From: Paenibacillus daejeonensis DSM 15491
Lineage (GTDB): Bacteria; Bacillota; Bacilli; Paenibacillales; Paenibacillaceae
Direction: 5' to 3'
DNA length: 64,000 nt
NCBI RefSeq assembly: GCF_000378385.1
Contig: NZ_KB899671.1
Location: 115,137 to 179,136, forward strand
A program made the position numbers and the translations under genes. This document shows, in pieces, positions 16,930 to 25,119 of the stretch. Under the pieces are notes generated by a model. That model searched no databases. It was not told the DNA's origin and saw nothing but the letters and a program-made list of their open reading frames with translations. The stretch's first letter is position 1; every line of letters starts with the position of its first letter.

Positions 16930-17850
16930 TTAGCCATCGGATTCATGGAATGCCCGCACTTCCGCACGAGTTGGCAAGGACTGCTGGGCACCGTGCCGGG
17001 TGACGGTTACCGCAGCGGCCTTCATCGCATACCGGATGGCCTGCTCCTCGTCGTGCGTCTCCAGATATTCGGCCACATAGCCGCCAATGAAGCTATCGCC
17101 CGCCGCGGTCGTATCGACTGCATGGACGCGGGTCGCATCGAACATGCGCAGACTGCCGCCCTGGATGAAGGCGCAGCCCGCCGCTCCGAGCGTGACGACC
17201 ATGGTTTGTGTTCCCTGCTCCGCCAATTGCGCAGCCCCCGCCAGCAATTGCTGCTCATTCACCGGAGCGATTCCGGTGATCGTATGCAGCTCATGCTCAT
17301 TGGGGATGAGCAGATCGACGTTCGCTAGCACCTCGGGCTCCAGCGTTCTCGCAGGCGCGGGATTGAGGATCGTCCGTTTGCCAAGACGTTTGGCCAGCTC
17401 CAAGGCATAGACTGCCGTCTCGTATGGAATTTCCAGCTGCAGGACAACCAGCTCAGCCTGCTCAATCAAGTGGCGCTGCTTGTCGATATCCTCACAAGTC
17501 AGATCGTAATTGGCACCGGGAATGACCACGATATGGTTGCGCCCCTCCCGATCTATTGTAATCATCGCCATACCTGTCGGTTCCGCCGACGGCATGACGC
17601 CGGAGGTGTCCACGCCGCTCTGCTGCAGCGAGTGGATCAGCCGTTTGCCGTACGCATCATCGCCCACTTTGCCGATCATGGCTGTCGCTACACCCAGCTT
17701 GCCAATGGCCGCCGCCTGATTGCCGCCTTTGCCGCCGGGCAACTCGCTTGAGCTCCCTGCCAGCAGCGTTTCTCCCTCACCCGGCAAACGCTCCACGCTT
17801 ACCGTCAAATCCATATTCAAGCTTCCTATGACCACTGCTTTGATGCTCAC
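16930..17850 (-). CDS. rbsK: ribokinase
   Basis: A 306-residue PfkB-family sugar kinase that phosphorylates ribose to ribose-5-phosphate in the cytosol. Visible motifs: the N-terminal GSLNMDL and PGGKGGNQAAAIGKLG (PfkB signature 1), and DTTAAGDSFIGGY near the C-terminus with the anion-hole/catalytic aspartate. Length matches RbsK. The start is placed at the GTG eight bases after GGAGG; a TTG two codons upstream overlaps the ribosome site. No ribose transporter or RbsR gene is adjacent. Confidence 0.9.
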   Translation of the reverse strand: MSIKAVVIGSLNMDLTVSVERLPGEGETLLAGSSSELPGGKGGNQAAAIGKLGVATAMIGKVGDDAYGKRLIHSLQQSGVDTSGVMPSAEPTGMAMITIDREGRNHIVVIPGANYDLTCEDIDKQRHLIEQAELVVLQLEIPYETAVYALELAKRLGKRTILNPAPARTLEPEVLANVDLLIPNEHELHTITGIAPVNEQQLLAGAAQLAEQGTQTMVVTLGAAGCAFIQGGSLRMFDATRVHAVDTTAAGDSFIGGYVAEYLETHDEEQAIRYAMKAAAVTVTRHGAQQSLPTRAEVRAFHESDG

Positions 17851-17999
17851 CTGCAAGTCCTCCCTTATGTCTGCTGCATCTGTTGATTATAGACTGTTTC
17901 GCCACAATTGGAGGTACTCCTGCCCGGCAGCGTCAAAAAACCGCCCCATCCCGCCAGATACAGCTCATGCTTCAGCTCTCGGATCGACTCGCAGTTATA

Positions 18000-18524
18000 C
18001 TAAGATGCAACGGTGCGGACGAATCGGCGTACATAAGCTTCCAGACTTTCAGACGTCATGCGGTACTCGTCCAGCAGACCATTTTCCGTATCCCACGTCC
18101 GAACCAGTGTAGCAAACTTGCCAAGTAACCGCTGCAACCCCAAGTTTGTAGGCACCCAGAAACGAAACTCACGAATCGGTTCCTGCTCCATGGCATTATG
18201 TTCTGCCAGGCACCGCATGCCTTCGAGAAACAAACGGCTGCCCCGATGAGCCTTCTGGATAAAGACAATCTGCAGCTGTGCAATATGTCGATTGGTATAC
18301 TTCTCGTCTGCCGTCCCGCGGATATAGCCAAATGCCCCCACCGTCTCGTAATCGTTTGCAAAACAGACAAAGGCCTTTTTGTTCATGAGTAATGGAGAAG
18401 ACAGGAAGCTTAGTGCGACAGGAAAAGTGTAAGGCAAGTTCAACTCTTCATAGTGCTCGAGGACAAGCGTCATGTACTTCTCCATATAATGCTCGCTTCT
18501 GCACGCCTCAATATAGTAATCCAT
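18000..18524 (-). CDS. GNAT-like protein A (paralog of 18676-19182)
   Basis: A 174-residue protein without a clear known family name. Predicted mixed alpha/beta layout and the segment LQIVFIQKAHRGSRLFLEGM, which resembles the beta4-loop-alpha3 acetyl-CoA site of GNAT enzymes, suggest an acyltransferase fold. The C-terminal IREFRFWVPTNLGLQRLLGKFATLV matches VREFHFFAL..YLNRLYSKFAQII in the neighbour, so the two are diverged paralogs. It has GAGGAGGG upstream of the ATG. Its upstream 69 bases are homologous to those of a 36-residue ORF at 19301, implying shared control. The substrate is unknown. Confidence 0.6.
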   Translation of the reverse strand: MDYYIEACRSEHYMEKYMTLVLEHYEELNLPYTFPVALSFLSSPLLMNKKAFVCFANDYETVGAFGYIRGTADEKYTNRHIAQLQIVFIQKAHRGSRLFLEGMRCLAEHNAMEQEPIREFRFWVPTNLGLQRLLGKFATLVRTWDTENGLLDEYRMTSESLEAYVRRFVRTVAS

Positions 18525-18570
18525 GGTATTCCCTCCTCTGCGTCCCTATCCTGATTGGATGTGCTAATGG

Positions 18571-18639
18571 TTCTACTGTAGCACGGTAGCGGGAAAAATT
18601 CTGTGGTTTGCGTTACACTTCCTGCAGCTTATGGCCCAG
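18571..18639 (-). promoter_or_regulatory. duplicated upstream region, copy B
   Basis: Sixty-nine bases that align without gaps to 19444-19512 (about 50 of 69 identical). Best conserved are TAGCACGGT, CTGT, the TACA block and CTTATG..CC. It ends about 45 bases upstream of the ATG at 18524. Probably carries a promoter and an activator or repressor site; no named box is recognised. Confidence 0.6.
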
Positions 18640-18675
18640 TCTCGCACGGATCGGGGAAATACAAAAAACCGGCCT

Positions 18676-19182
18676 TTAGGCCAGCCGCAAATACCGCTTC
18701 AGCTCATCCATGCCGGTTGCGTAAATATTCTCCTCGCCGTGCATGCCTTCGCGCTGCCCGATGATTTGTGCAAACTTGCTGTAAAGACGGTTTAAATAGG
18801 TATGGTCACGCAGGGCAAAAAAGTGAAATTCACGTACATGCGGCGTTTCTGCAATAACGCTGCCAATCATCTCCCGGAAGCCCAGGAAGAACAGCATGGG
18901 ACTGCGGTGATCTGGGGCGACGGCCGTCGATTGCATAAATAGAATGGGACCCTCGGGATCCGGTTCGTAAGCCTCGTTCACATACCCGAATTGTCCCCAA
19001 CCGATTAGCGTCTCCCCCGACTGAATGAGCAAAATGCGTGTCCGTTGAATACTATCCAGGACATAGAAAAGGCTCTCTAGCAAATTCAGCTGCTCACTGA
19101 ACAAATGTCGGTTACGGATGTAATACAGGACGAACCGGGCATAATCCGCATCGCTCCGGCACCAGGTAAATTGGACTGACAT
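18676..19182 (-). CDS. GNAT-like protein B (paralog of 18000-18524)
   Basis: A 168-residue protein with the same layout as its neighbour: N-terminal CRSDADYARF versus CRSEHYMEKY, a central strand region ending in MQSTAVAPDHRSPMLFFLGFREM, and the shared REFHF...YLNRLYSKFAQ block. The fold appears GNAT-like, but the acetyl-CoA loop (Q/RxxGxG/A) is not canonical, so catalysis is uncertain. The ATG at 19182 follows GAGGTG by seven bases; an ATG six codons upstream is less likely. It lies between protein A and the small ORF at 19301, but a terminator separates it from the latter. Confidence 0.55.
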   Translation of the reverse strand: MSVQFTWCRSDADYARFVLYYIRNRHLFSEQLNLLESLFYVLDSIQRTRILLIQSGETLIGWGQFGYVNEAYEPDPEGPILFMQSTAVAPDHRSPMLFFLGFREMIGSVIAETPHVREFHFFALRDHTYLNRLYSKFAQIIGQREGMHGEENIYATGMDELKRYLRLA

Positions 19183-19256
19183 CGCACACCTCATCAACAA
19201 CGTGGTTTGTTACTATGCGGCCGTGTCGGCTACGCGTCTTTAGGTCTCCATTTAAT

Positions 19257-19292
19257 CAGGGCCTTCGCCACTGGTCGGCGGCGAAGGCCCTG
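19257..19292 (-). terminator. terminator of the 36-residue ORF
   Basis: CAGGGCCTTCGCC and its exact complement flank a 10-base loop; on the minus strand ATTAAAT follows. It lies nine bases downstream of the TAA at 19301, implying that the small ORF is its own transcription unit. Confidence 0.7.
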
Positions 19293-19300
19293 GTTAACCC

Positions 19301-19411
19301 TTATTTTGCAGCAGAAGTACGGACTTGCTCGCTGGCCGTCATCATGTCCAGCACAATCTTGCCGAGCTTTGAGCCCTCTTTTTTATCCAAATTTGGCGGA
19401 GGTAAAAACAT
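19301..19411 (-). CDS. 36-residue small protein or peptide, unknown
   Basis: An ORF below common length cut-offs, MFLPPPNLDKKEG... to ...EQVRTSAAK, with AAAGGAG eight bases ahead of the ATG, a terminator nine bases after the stop, and an upstream region (19444-19512) homologous to that of the GNAT-like gene at 18000. There is no signal peptide and no cysteine. The features of a real gene are strong, but the function is unknown. A modified-peptide precursor acted on by the adjacent GNAT-like proteins is one speculative option. Confidence 0.6.
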   Translation of the reverse strand: MFLPPPNLDKKEGSKLGKIVLDMMTASEQVRTSAAK

Positions 19412-19443
19412 GGGTCCCACTCCTTTCTCTGAGGTGATGATGA

Positions 19444-19512
19444 CTCTAATATAGCACGGTTGCCATATAAAATCTGTAATCTTCGCTACATTTTCTGCAA
19501 CTTATGACCTAG
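19444..19512 (-). promoter_or_regulatory. duplicated upstream region, copy A
   Basis: The partner of 18571-18639, ending 33 bases upstream of the 36-residue ORF's start. On the minus strand it ends in GTGCTATATTAGA, where TATATT may be a -10 box (GTGCTACAGTAGA in copy B). Confidence 0.6.
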
Positions 19513-19636
19513 AACCGATAGTAGCTGCGAACGCTCCCGCTCCCCGGCGGGGCGGATGTCCCGTTGCCAGTCGACGTGCGGCTGCATTCTATAGAGTTAT
19601 AAGCGAAGTACAGCTGTTCAAGGAGGCGGGAAAACA

Positions 19637-20680
19637 ATGAGTGGATGGGACACATGGGCCAAGGACCCGATGGAGCAGCTAGTATGGATGCATGAGCGGC
19701 AGAGCGGACTGCGGGCAATCATTGCGGTACATCATACGGGAAAAGGACCGGCGCTGGGTGGATGCCGCGTACGGCACTATGCAAGCGACGGGGAAGCATT
19801 GGACGATGCACTGCAGCTGGCCCGCAGCATGACCTACAAATGCGCTTTGGCCGGCATTCCATATGGCGGAGGAAAAGCAGTCGTGTTGGCCCCGCCGGGC
19901 TTCATGGGAGCGGCGCGGCAGGATGCCTTCCGAGCCTTGGGACGACAAATTGCCAGGATGCAGGGCCTGTACATCACCGGATTGGACCTCGGCAGCCTGC
20001 CAGCAGATATGGATGAGATCCGCCAAGAGACCGCCTATGTCACCGATACGACAGGCTCTCTCGGTGCAACGGGCGATCTGACGGCGGATATGACGGCTTA
20101 CGGCGTATACCTGGCCATCCGAACCGCTGCACAGCGGCAACTGGGCTCGGATCAATTGACAGGGCGCACCGTGGCGGTCCAAGGTCTCGGCAAGGTAGGT
20201 TCATTCCTGTGCGCGTATCTGGCGCAGGCCGGCGCCCATCTGATCGTCTCCGACCTGGATCCCGCGCTGGTGGCTCGCGCGCGGCAGCGGTGGGGAGCCC
20301 ACGCTGTCCCGGCAGATCAGATTCACCGCACCGCCTGTGACATCTTCGCCCCCTGCGCTGTCGGCGGGATCTTGAACTCGCGGACGTTGCCGGAGCTGCG
20401 CTGCCGGATTGTGGCCGGTGCGGCCAACAATCAGCTGGCGGAGGAAGCCATAGCCGATCAGCTCCAAGCCCGCGGCATCCTGTATGCACCCGACTACGCG
20501 ATCAACAGTGGCGGCATCATCGTGACTGCGGCTGAACTGGACGGCCGAGATGCGGCCAGCGCCCGCCACCAGACCGAGTCGGTGCCGACAACTCTTACCG
20601 CTGTGCTCGATCATGCCGATCAGACCGGCATCACACCTGCAGCGGCTGCGGCCGTCCTCGCCAAGCGATTGATCGGCTGA
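19637..20680 (+). CDS. leucine (branched-chain amino acid) dehydrogenase
   Basis: A 347-residue member of the Glu/Leu/Phe/Val dehydrogenase family, which reversibly deaminates branched-chain amino acids with NAD+. The substrate-binding and catalytic lysines fall at Lys68 (MTYKCALAG) and Lys80 (YGGGKAVV), the same numbers as in characterised leucine dehydrogenases. The coenzyme motif is VQGLGKVGSFL (about 175-185). The length is a little under the usual 364. AAGGAGG lies 11 bases ahead of the ATG. It is monocistronic; the stop codon overlaps a terminator-like hairpin. Valine or phenylalanine preference cannot be excluded. Confidence 0.88.
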   Translation: MSGWDTWAKDPMEQLVWMHERQSGLRAIIAVHHTGKGPALGGCRVRHYASDGEALDDALQLARSMTYKCALAGIPYGGGKAVVLAPPGFMGAARQDAFRALGRQIARMQGLYITGLDLGSLPADMDEIRQETAYVTDTTGSLGATGDLTADMTAYGVYLAIRTAAQRQLGSDQLTGRTVAVQGLGKVGSFLCAYLAQAGAHLIVSDLDPALVARARQRWGAHAVPADQIHRTACDIFAPCAVGGILNSRTLPELRCRIVAGAANNQLAEEAIADQLQARGILYAPDYAINSGGIIVTAAELDGRDAASARHQTESVPTTLTAVLDHADQTGITPAAAAAVLAKRLIG

Positions 20681-20694
20681 TGCAACAGCCGATC
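20671..20694. terminator. hairpin between convergent genes
   Basis: GATCGGCTG - ATGCAA - CAGCCGATC overlaps the stop codon of the leucine dehydrogenase gene, facing the xylanase gene that ends at 20744. It has no clear U tract. Confidence 0.5.
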
Positions 20695-20743
20695 CAAGCG
20701 TTGCTATGACCGGCATTCCGACATTCGGCCTACGGGTTCCGGG

Positions 20744-21754
20744 TTACGCCTTATCCTCCACAACCTTCCAGAACGACGCCTTCGGCTGATGCCCGGCGTC
20801 GAACAGAAACGGCCAGTTCTTGCGGCCGCGTACAGGGAAATTATCCAGCCACGTATAGTCATCCGCCGCGCCCCAGAAGGTGACGGAAGTGATAGACTCG
20901 CTGTAATCGCGGAAGATGCGGAAGAACGTCTCATAACGCTCAGCCTGCCGGGTCATCATCTCTTCGGATGGGGACTGCAGGTCGGTTCGTTTGTCATCAT
21001 GGGCGAACACAGAGACATCGAGCTCCGTAATATGCAGCTTCAGCCCCAGGCTGGCGTAGCGCTCGATGGCCCGCCGGATGTCGTCTTCGGCCGGATGGGC
21101 GATACTCCAGTGTGCCTGGAGCCCGATGCCATGGATCGGCACGCCCTGATCCAGCAGCGACTTGACGAGCGTATAGATCTTCTCCCGCTTCTCCGGGACC
21201 GCTTCGTTATAGTCGTTGTAGAAGAGCAAGGCGCCTGGATCAGCCGCATGCGCATACTCGAAGGCGCGGGCAATGAAGTCCTCCCCGGCGATGGACAGCC
21301 AGGGCGACTCCCTGAGCACCTCCGGTCCGCTGTCGGCGACGGCTTCGTTCACAACGTCCCAGGCGTAGATATTGCCTCTGTAGCGCCCGACCACCGTGTC
21401 GATGTGCGTCTTCATCCGTGCCAGCAAGCCCTCGCGGCTGATCTGTCCGCCTGCACCATCCTCGAATACCCAAGCTGGCGTCTGGTTGTGCCAGACCAGC
21501 GTATGCCCCCGGACCCCAATACCGTGCTCCTCGGCAAAATCCATCATCCGGTCCGCATGCTCGAACGTGTAGCGCCCTTCCTCTGGCTGCAACCGCTCGA
21601 ACTTCATCTCGTTCTCCGCCGTGATGCTGTTGAAATGCTCACTCAGCAACGTGCGCTGCTCCTTCAACGTACGTGGGTTTACAGCAGCGCCTACCAGAAA
21701 TTGATCCTGAAATACATCCTTCAGCTTGGGTAGTGAAGTGGCTGGTTGTGTCAT
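20744..21754 (-). CDS. intracellular GH10 endo-1,4-beta-xylanase
   Basis: A 336-residue single-domain GH10 enzyme without a signal peptide, hence cytosolic, hydrolysing imported xylo-oligosaccharides. Motifs: HTLVWHNQTPAW (84-95), acid/base Glu137 in WDVVNEA, nucleophile Glu244 in ITELDVS, and FWGAADDYTWL. Size and lack of secretion match intracellular GH10 enzymes such as IXT6. It is the second gene of an operon, 21 bases after the GH43 gene, under the cre-bearing promoter at 22795. Confidence 0.93.
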   Translation of the reverse strand: MTQPATSLPKLKDVFQDQFLVGAAVNPRTLKEQRTLLSEHFNSITAENEMKFERLQPEEGRYTFEHADRMMDFAEEHGIGVRGHTLVWHNQTPAWVFEDGAGGQISREGLLARMKTHIDTVVGRYRGNIYAWDVVNEAVADSGPEVLRESPWLSIAGEDFIARAFEYAHAADPGALLFYNDYNEAVPEKREKIYTLVKSLLDQGVPIHGIGLQAHWSIAHPAEDDIRRAIERYASLGLKLHITELDVSVFAHDDKRTDLQSPSEEMMTRQAERYETFFRIFRDYSESITSVTFWGAADDYTWLDNFPVRGRKNWPFLFDAGHQPKASFWKVVEDKA

Positions 21755-21775
21755 ATGCTTCGCCTCCGATTCGTT

Positions 21776-22753
21776 TTAGTCGGGCTGAACCAGACGGATT
21801 GTACCGTCTTCATTGTATTGCAGCTCGCTGTACTTCACGCAGCGCTTGTGATTGACACCCTCCGAGAGGGAGCTGTCATGGTAGAAGAGATACCACTTGT
21901 CTTGGAATTGAACAATGGAATGATGGGTGGTCCAGCCGATGACCGGCTCCAGAATCGTCCCCTGGAAGGTATACGGCCCCTGTGGAGTCCGACTAGTGGC
22001 ATAGACCAGCTTGTGCGTCGTCCCCGTCGAATAGGACAGATAGTACAATCCGTTATACTTGTGTACCCAGGCGCCCTCGAAGAAGCGGCGGTCCTCATCG
22101 CCTGCAAGCAATGGCTCTCCGTTCTCGTCCAGGATGGCGATTTCCTCCGCTGCACCCGCGAACGTGAGCATATCTTCACTCAACCGGGCAACGCGTGGAC
22201 CCAGCGCTGGAGCATCAGCTGCAGGCTCAGCACCTGATGGATCGAATTCACCCTGCTGCCACTTCTCCAACTGACCGCCCCATAGGCCGCCAAAATACAT
22301 ATAAGCCTCGCCATCCTCGTCCACCAGCACAGCCGGGTCGATGCTGAAGCTGCCCTCGATATAGGACGCCTCCGGCGCAAATGGTCCTGCTGGCGTAGCG
22401 CTCGTCGCCACTCCGATTCGGAAGTTCCCCTCCAGATCCCGCGCAGGGAAGTAGAAGTAGTACGTGCCGCCCTTGTAGGCAGCATCCGGCGCCCATAGCT
22501 GCTTGGAAGCCCACGGAATATCTCTCAGATGCAGGGCTTCGCCATGATCGGTCACCGGCGAATCGAAATCATCCAGCGACAGAATATGATAGTCCTCCAT
22601 TTTGTACTGGTCGCCATTATCATTGGATGGTCCGTCATGATCAAGATCATGGGAAGGATAGATATACAGCTTGCCTTCGAAGACGTGGGCCGATGGATCG
22701 GCGGTGTAGATATGGGTAACCAGCGGACGGTGCTGTTGCGGTAGTTGGCTCAT
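21776..22753 (-). CDS. GH43 family beta-xylosidase / arabinofuranosidase, intracellular
   Basis: A 325-residue five-bladed propeller enzyme without signal peptide. The GH43 triad is visible: base Asp19 (YTADPSAH), pKa modulator Asp139 (SIDPAVLVDEDG) and acid Glu226 (FFEGAW). The single-domain architecture resembles small intracellular GH43 exo-enzymes that release xylose or arabinose from short xylan fragments; exact specificity is not readable. It is the first gene of the operon with the GH10 gene. GGAGA lies upstream of the ATG and a cre box about 40 bases before the start. Confidence 0.9.
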   Translation of the reverse strand: MSQLPQQHRPLVTHIYTADPSAHVFEGKLYIYPSHDLDHDGPSNDNGDQYKMEDYHILSLDDFDSPVTDHGEALHLRDIPWASKQLWAPDAAYKGGTYYFYFPARDLEGNFRIGVATSATPAGPFAPEASYIEGSFSIDPAVLVDEDGEAYMYFGGLWGGQLEKWQQGEFDPSGAEPAADAPALGPRVARLSEDMLTFAGAAEEIAILDENGEPLLAGDEDRRFFEGAWVHKYNGLYYLSYSTGTTHKLVYATSRTPQGPYTFQGTILEPVIGWTTHHSIVQFQDKWYLFYHDSSLSEGVNHKRCVKYSELQYNEDGTIRLVQPD

Positions 22754-22794
22754 AACGTCTCTCCTTCATTTCCGTAGAATGCAATCAACCCCAT

Positions 22795-22807
22795 TGTAGC
22801 GCTTACA
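22795..22807 (-). promoter_or_regulatory. cre box of the GH43-GH10 operon
   Basis: Minus strand TGTAAGCGCTACA, a close match to the CcpA operator consensus, 42 bases upstream of the GH43 ATG. It implies glucose repression of xylan catabolism. Confidence 0.7.
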
Positions 22808-23029
22808 CGTACGTCCAACAACCCGTCAAACCTTAGATAATCTATCAAAAACTATAGGTTTCTCTGTTCGGAATGCTCCCTTCTCTCGGCGCTGCAGATC
22901 AGGTAAACGACGGTGAGCGATCCAAAGAATAGCACATTGTGCAGCATCTCTTTTCAGATGATAATGAAAGCGTACTCAATTCTGCTGCGCCTGGAACGGC
23001 AAGCGAACTCACCAAGGAGGGGATTGATT

Positions 23030-23785
23030 GTGTTCAATGCACTACTGGTGGACCCCAGTATCTATTCCCGGGAGAAAACGCGCTTGATTCTCGAGCGGCA
23101 CCCGGCTGAATGGAGAATATCCGGCTATGCTGACGGTTACGAGGAAGCGGCAGCCATGCTGGCGGCCGCATCAGACGATATGGCTTATGCACTAATCATC
23201 ATCCAGATGAACGGGGGTCCGGCGGAGCAGCGTCAGCTCTTCGCGCGCGTGAGCCAGTCGGCCGCCCTGCCTGTCATTCTGCTGGGTGGCCATGCCAGTT
23301 GGCTCGAGGAGGTGCAGGCACCCCGCGGATGCATCCGCGCAATCCTGCCGGAGCCTGCCGGGCCCAAGGCGCTCCAAGCGGCGCTGGCTGACATCCGGCG
23401 CGACCTGGAGCAGCCGCCGGGAGCGGGCACGCCCAAGAGCTGGACGGGTGGAACACCTTGTCCGGATATTGAGAAGGTCAAGAGCTACGTCGAGCAAGAG
23501 CTCCACTGCCATGTGACGCTCAAGAAGATTTCGAATCGGCTCCACTTGAACTGCGCCTATTTGGGCCAGAAATTCAAGCTTCACGAGAACATCACCTTCC
23601 ATGAATATCTGCTGCGCCAGCGCATGGAGAAGGCCAAGACGCTGCTCGCCCAGACCAGTCTGAAGGTGTACGAGGTGGCCCGGGAGGTCGGTTACAGCGA
23701 GACCGACTGGTTCTACAAGAAATTCAAGGCGTACACCGGCGTCAGCGCCAACGCCTATCGCAAACAAACGTCCATCACCGCTTAA
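23030..23785 (+). CDS. AraC-family regulator with degenerate receiver-like domain
   Basis: A 251-residue protein: residues 1-120 resemble a response-regulator receiver (FNALLVDPSIYSREKTRLIL at the start), but the acidic pocket is reduced and the phospho-aspartate segment reads ALIIIQMNGG instead of LVLLDIRMPG. The C-terminal 100 residues are a two-helix-turn-helix AraC domain (LKKISNRLHLNCAYLGQKFK and VYEVAREVGYSETDWFYKKF). It should bind DNA without classical phosphorylation. The GTG start is nine bases after AAGGAGG. Divergent from the xylanolytic GH43-GH10 operon, it is a candidate regulator of it. Confidence 0.8.
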   Translation: MFNALLVDPSIYSREKTRLILERHPAEWRISGYADGYEEAAAMLAAASDDMAYALIIIQMNGGPAEQRQLFARVSQSAALPVILLGGHASWLEEVQAPRGCIRAILPEPAGPKALQAALADIRRDLEQPPGAGTPKSWTGGTPCPDIEKVKSYVEQELHCHVTLKKISNRLHLNCAYLGQKFKLHENITFHEYLLRQRMEKAKTLLAQTSLKVYEVAREVGYSETDWFYKKFKAYTGVSANAYRKQTSITA

Positions 23786-23804
23786 GGGGATGGACGTTTG
23801 TTTG
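23761..23804. terminator. 16-bp stem between convergent genes
   Basis: CAAACAAACGTCCATC (23761-23776) and its exact complement (23789-23804). It overlaps the 3' end of the AraC gene and precedes the stop of the xylanase at 23811; likely bidirectional. Confidence 0.75.
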
Positions 23805-23810
23805 TGTTGC

Positions 23811-25085
23811 TCAAGATTGAGACGCTTCGAGGATCGCCCAATAGGCCGGTTTGGGCTGCAGCTCACGGTCAAACGGCATCGGCGCATCGGTTCGCTCCAC
23901 CGGAAAACCATTCAACCAGGTATGATTGTCGGCTATGCCCCAGAACACAACACCGTCTATGATGTCGCTGTGTTCCTGCAGGGCACGGAACAGCTCGCCA
24001 TATCGCTGAGCCTGTGCTTCCAACCGGTCTTCCGGAATCGGCAGCCCCAGATCGCTGCGGTCTTGGTATTCGTAGACGCTCATGTCCAGCTCGGTAACCT
24101 CATTGACAAGTCCCAGCTCAGCGAACATCTGCATGGAGGTAATAATCGAATCCACGGAAGGCCAGCGGTAGTTAATATGCGTCTGATGGCCGACCCCGTC
24201 AATGGGCACACCATCGGCCAGCAATGACTGGACCAGCTCGTGGAGCCGATCGCGCTTGCGTAGTTCATTGGTGTTGTAATCGTTAATATAGAGCCGGATA
24301 TCCGGCCCGCCGGCCTCGCGAGCGGCCCGGAACGCCGTGGCAATATAATCGGTACCGGTCAGCTCATACCACAGGCTGGCCCGCATGCCATCGGGATCGC
24401 CCGGCTCGATGACCTCATTGACGACATCCCAGGAGACGATGTCATCCTTGTACCGCTCCACCACGGTACGCACATGCGTCTCCAGTCGCTCCAGCACCAG
24501 CTGCTTGTTGGCTTCCCGCTTGGCCTCATCCGTCTCCTCCGCCATCGGCTGCCAGTTCTCATCGAGGAAGAACCAGTCTGGCGACTGATTGTGCCAGACC
24601 AGCGTATGAAAGCGGAGCGCCATCCCGTTCTCGCGGGCAAAAGCAACGATTCGGTCAGCCGGCTCAAAGCGGAATTGGCCTTCCACCGGCTGTAATGACG
24701 CCGGCTTCATCGCGTTCTCTGCCACCAGGTAGTTGACATGCTGCTTGAGCAGCTCCGCCGTCGGCCCCTCCGTCTGGAAGGGCTCGATGGCAGCGCCAAT
24801 CGGGAAGCTTGCTGTATACGCATCTGCCAGCGAACGCAGCTCCTCCGGGGCGATCTGCTCTGCTGGCTCCGGCTCCTCTGCTTCTTCAGATACAGGCAGC
24901 GGCTCCGCTGATACAGGCTCAGCACCGGCTGTCTCGCCTTCAGGCACGGACGATTCTTCCGTGATCTCCGTGTCGTCCTTGGCAGGCGGCTCCGTTTCCG
25001 GACGGAGCGCGATTACCGCCAGGATCACCACGACAGCAGCCGCCGCACTGAGAATGGCCAGCCTTCGCTTGCTTGATTTGTTCAC
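23811..25085 (-). CDS. membrane-anchored GH10 xylanase
   Basis: A 424-residue protein: short basic N-terminus, one hydrophobic segment (about 9-27) serving as uncleaved anchor or signal, an acidic Glu/Pro-rich linker to about residue 78, then a GH10 domain with WHNQSPDWFF, acid/base Glu224 (WDVVNEV) and nucleophile Glu332 (VTELDMS). It probably acts on xylo-oligosaccharides at the outer face of the membrane. It is the last gene of the long ABC-transporter operon, 34 bases after a permease. The GTG start at 25085 is seven bases after AAGGAGG; the GTG two codons earlier overlaps that site. Confidence 0.9.
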   Translation of the reverse strand: MNKSSKRRLAILSAAAAVVVILAVIALRPETEPPAKDDTEITEESSVPEGETAGAEPVSAEPLPVSEEAEEPEPAEQIAPEELRSLADAYTASFPIGAAIEPFQTEGPTAELLKQHVNYLVAENAMKPASLQPVEGQFRFEPADRIVAFARENGMALRFHTLVWHNQSPDWFFLDENWQPMAEETDEAKREANKQLVLERLETHVRTVVERYKDDIVSWDVVNEVIEPGDPDGMRASLWYELTGTDYIATAFRAAREAGGPDIRLYINDYNTNELRKRDRLHELVQSLLADGVPIDGVGHQTHINYRWPSVDSIITSMQMFAELGLVNEVTELDMSVYEYQDRSDLGLPIPEDRLEAQAQRYGELFRALQEHSDIIDGVVFWGIADNHTWLNGFPVERTDAPMPFDRELQPKPAYWAILEASQS

Positions 25086-25119
25086 GTACACGCCTCCTTC
25101 CCCTAATTAGCGCTTGCCC

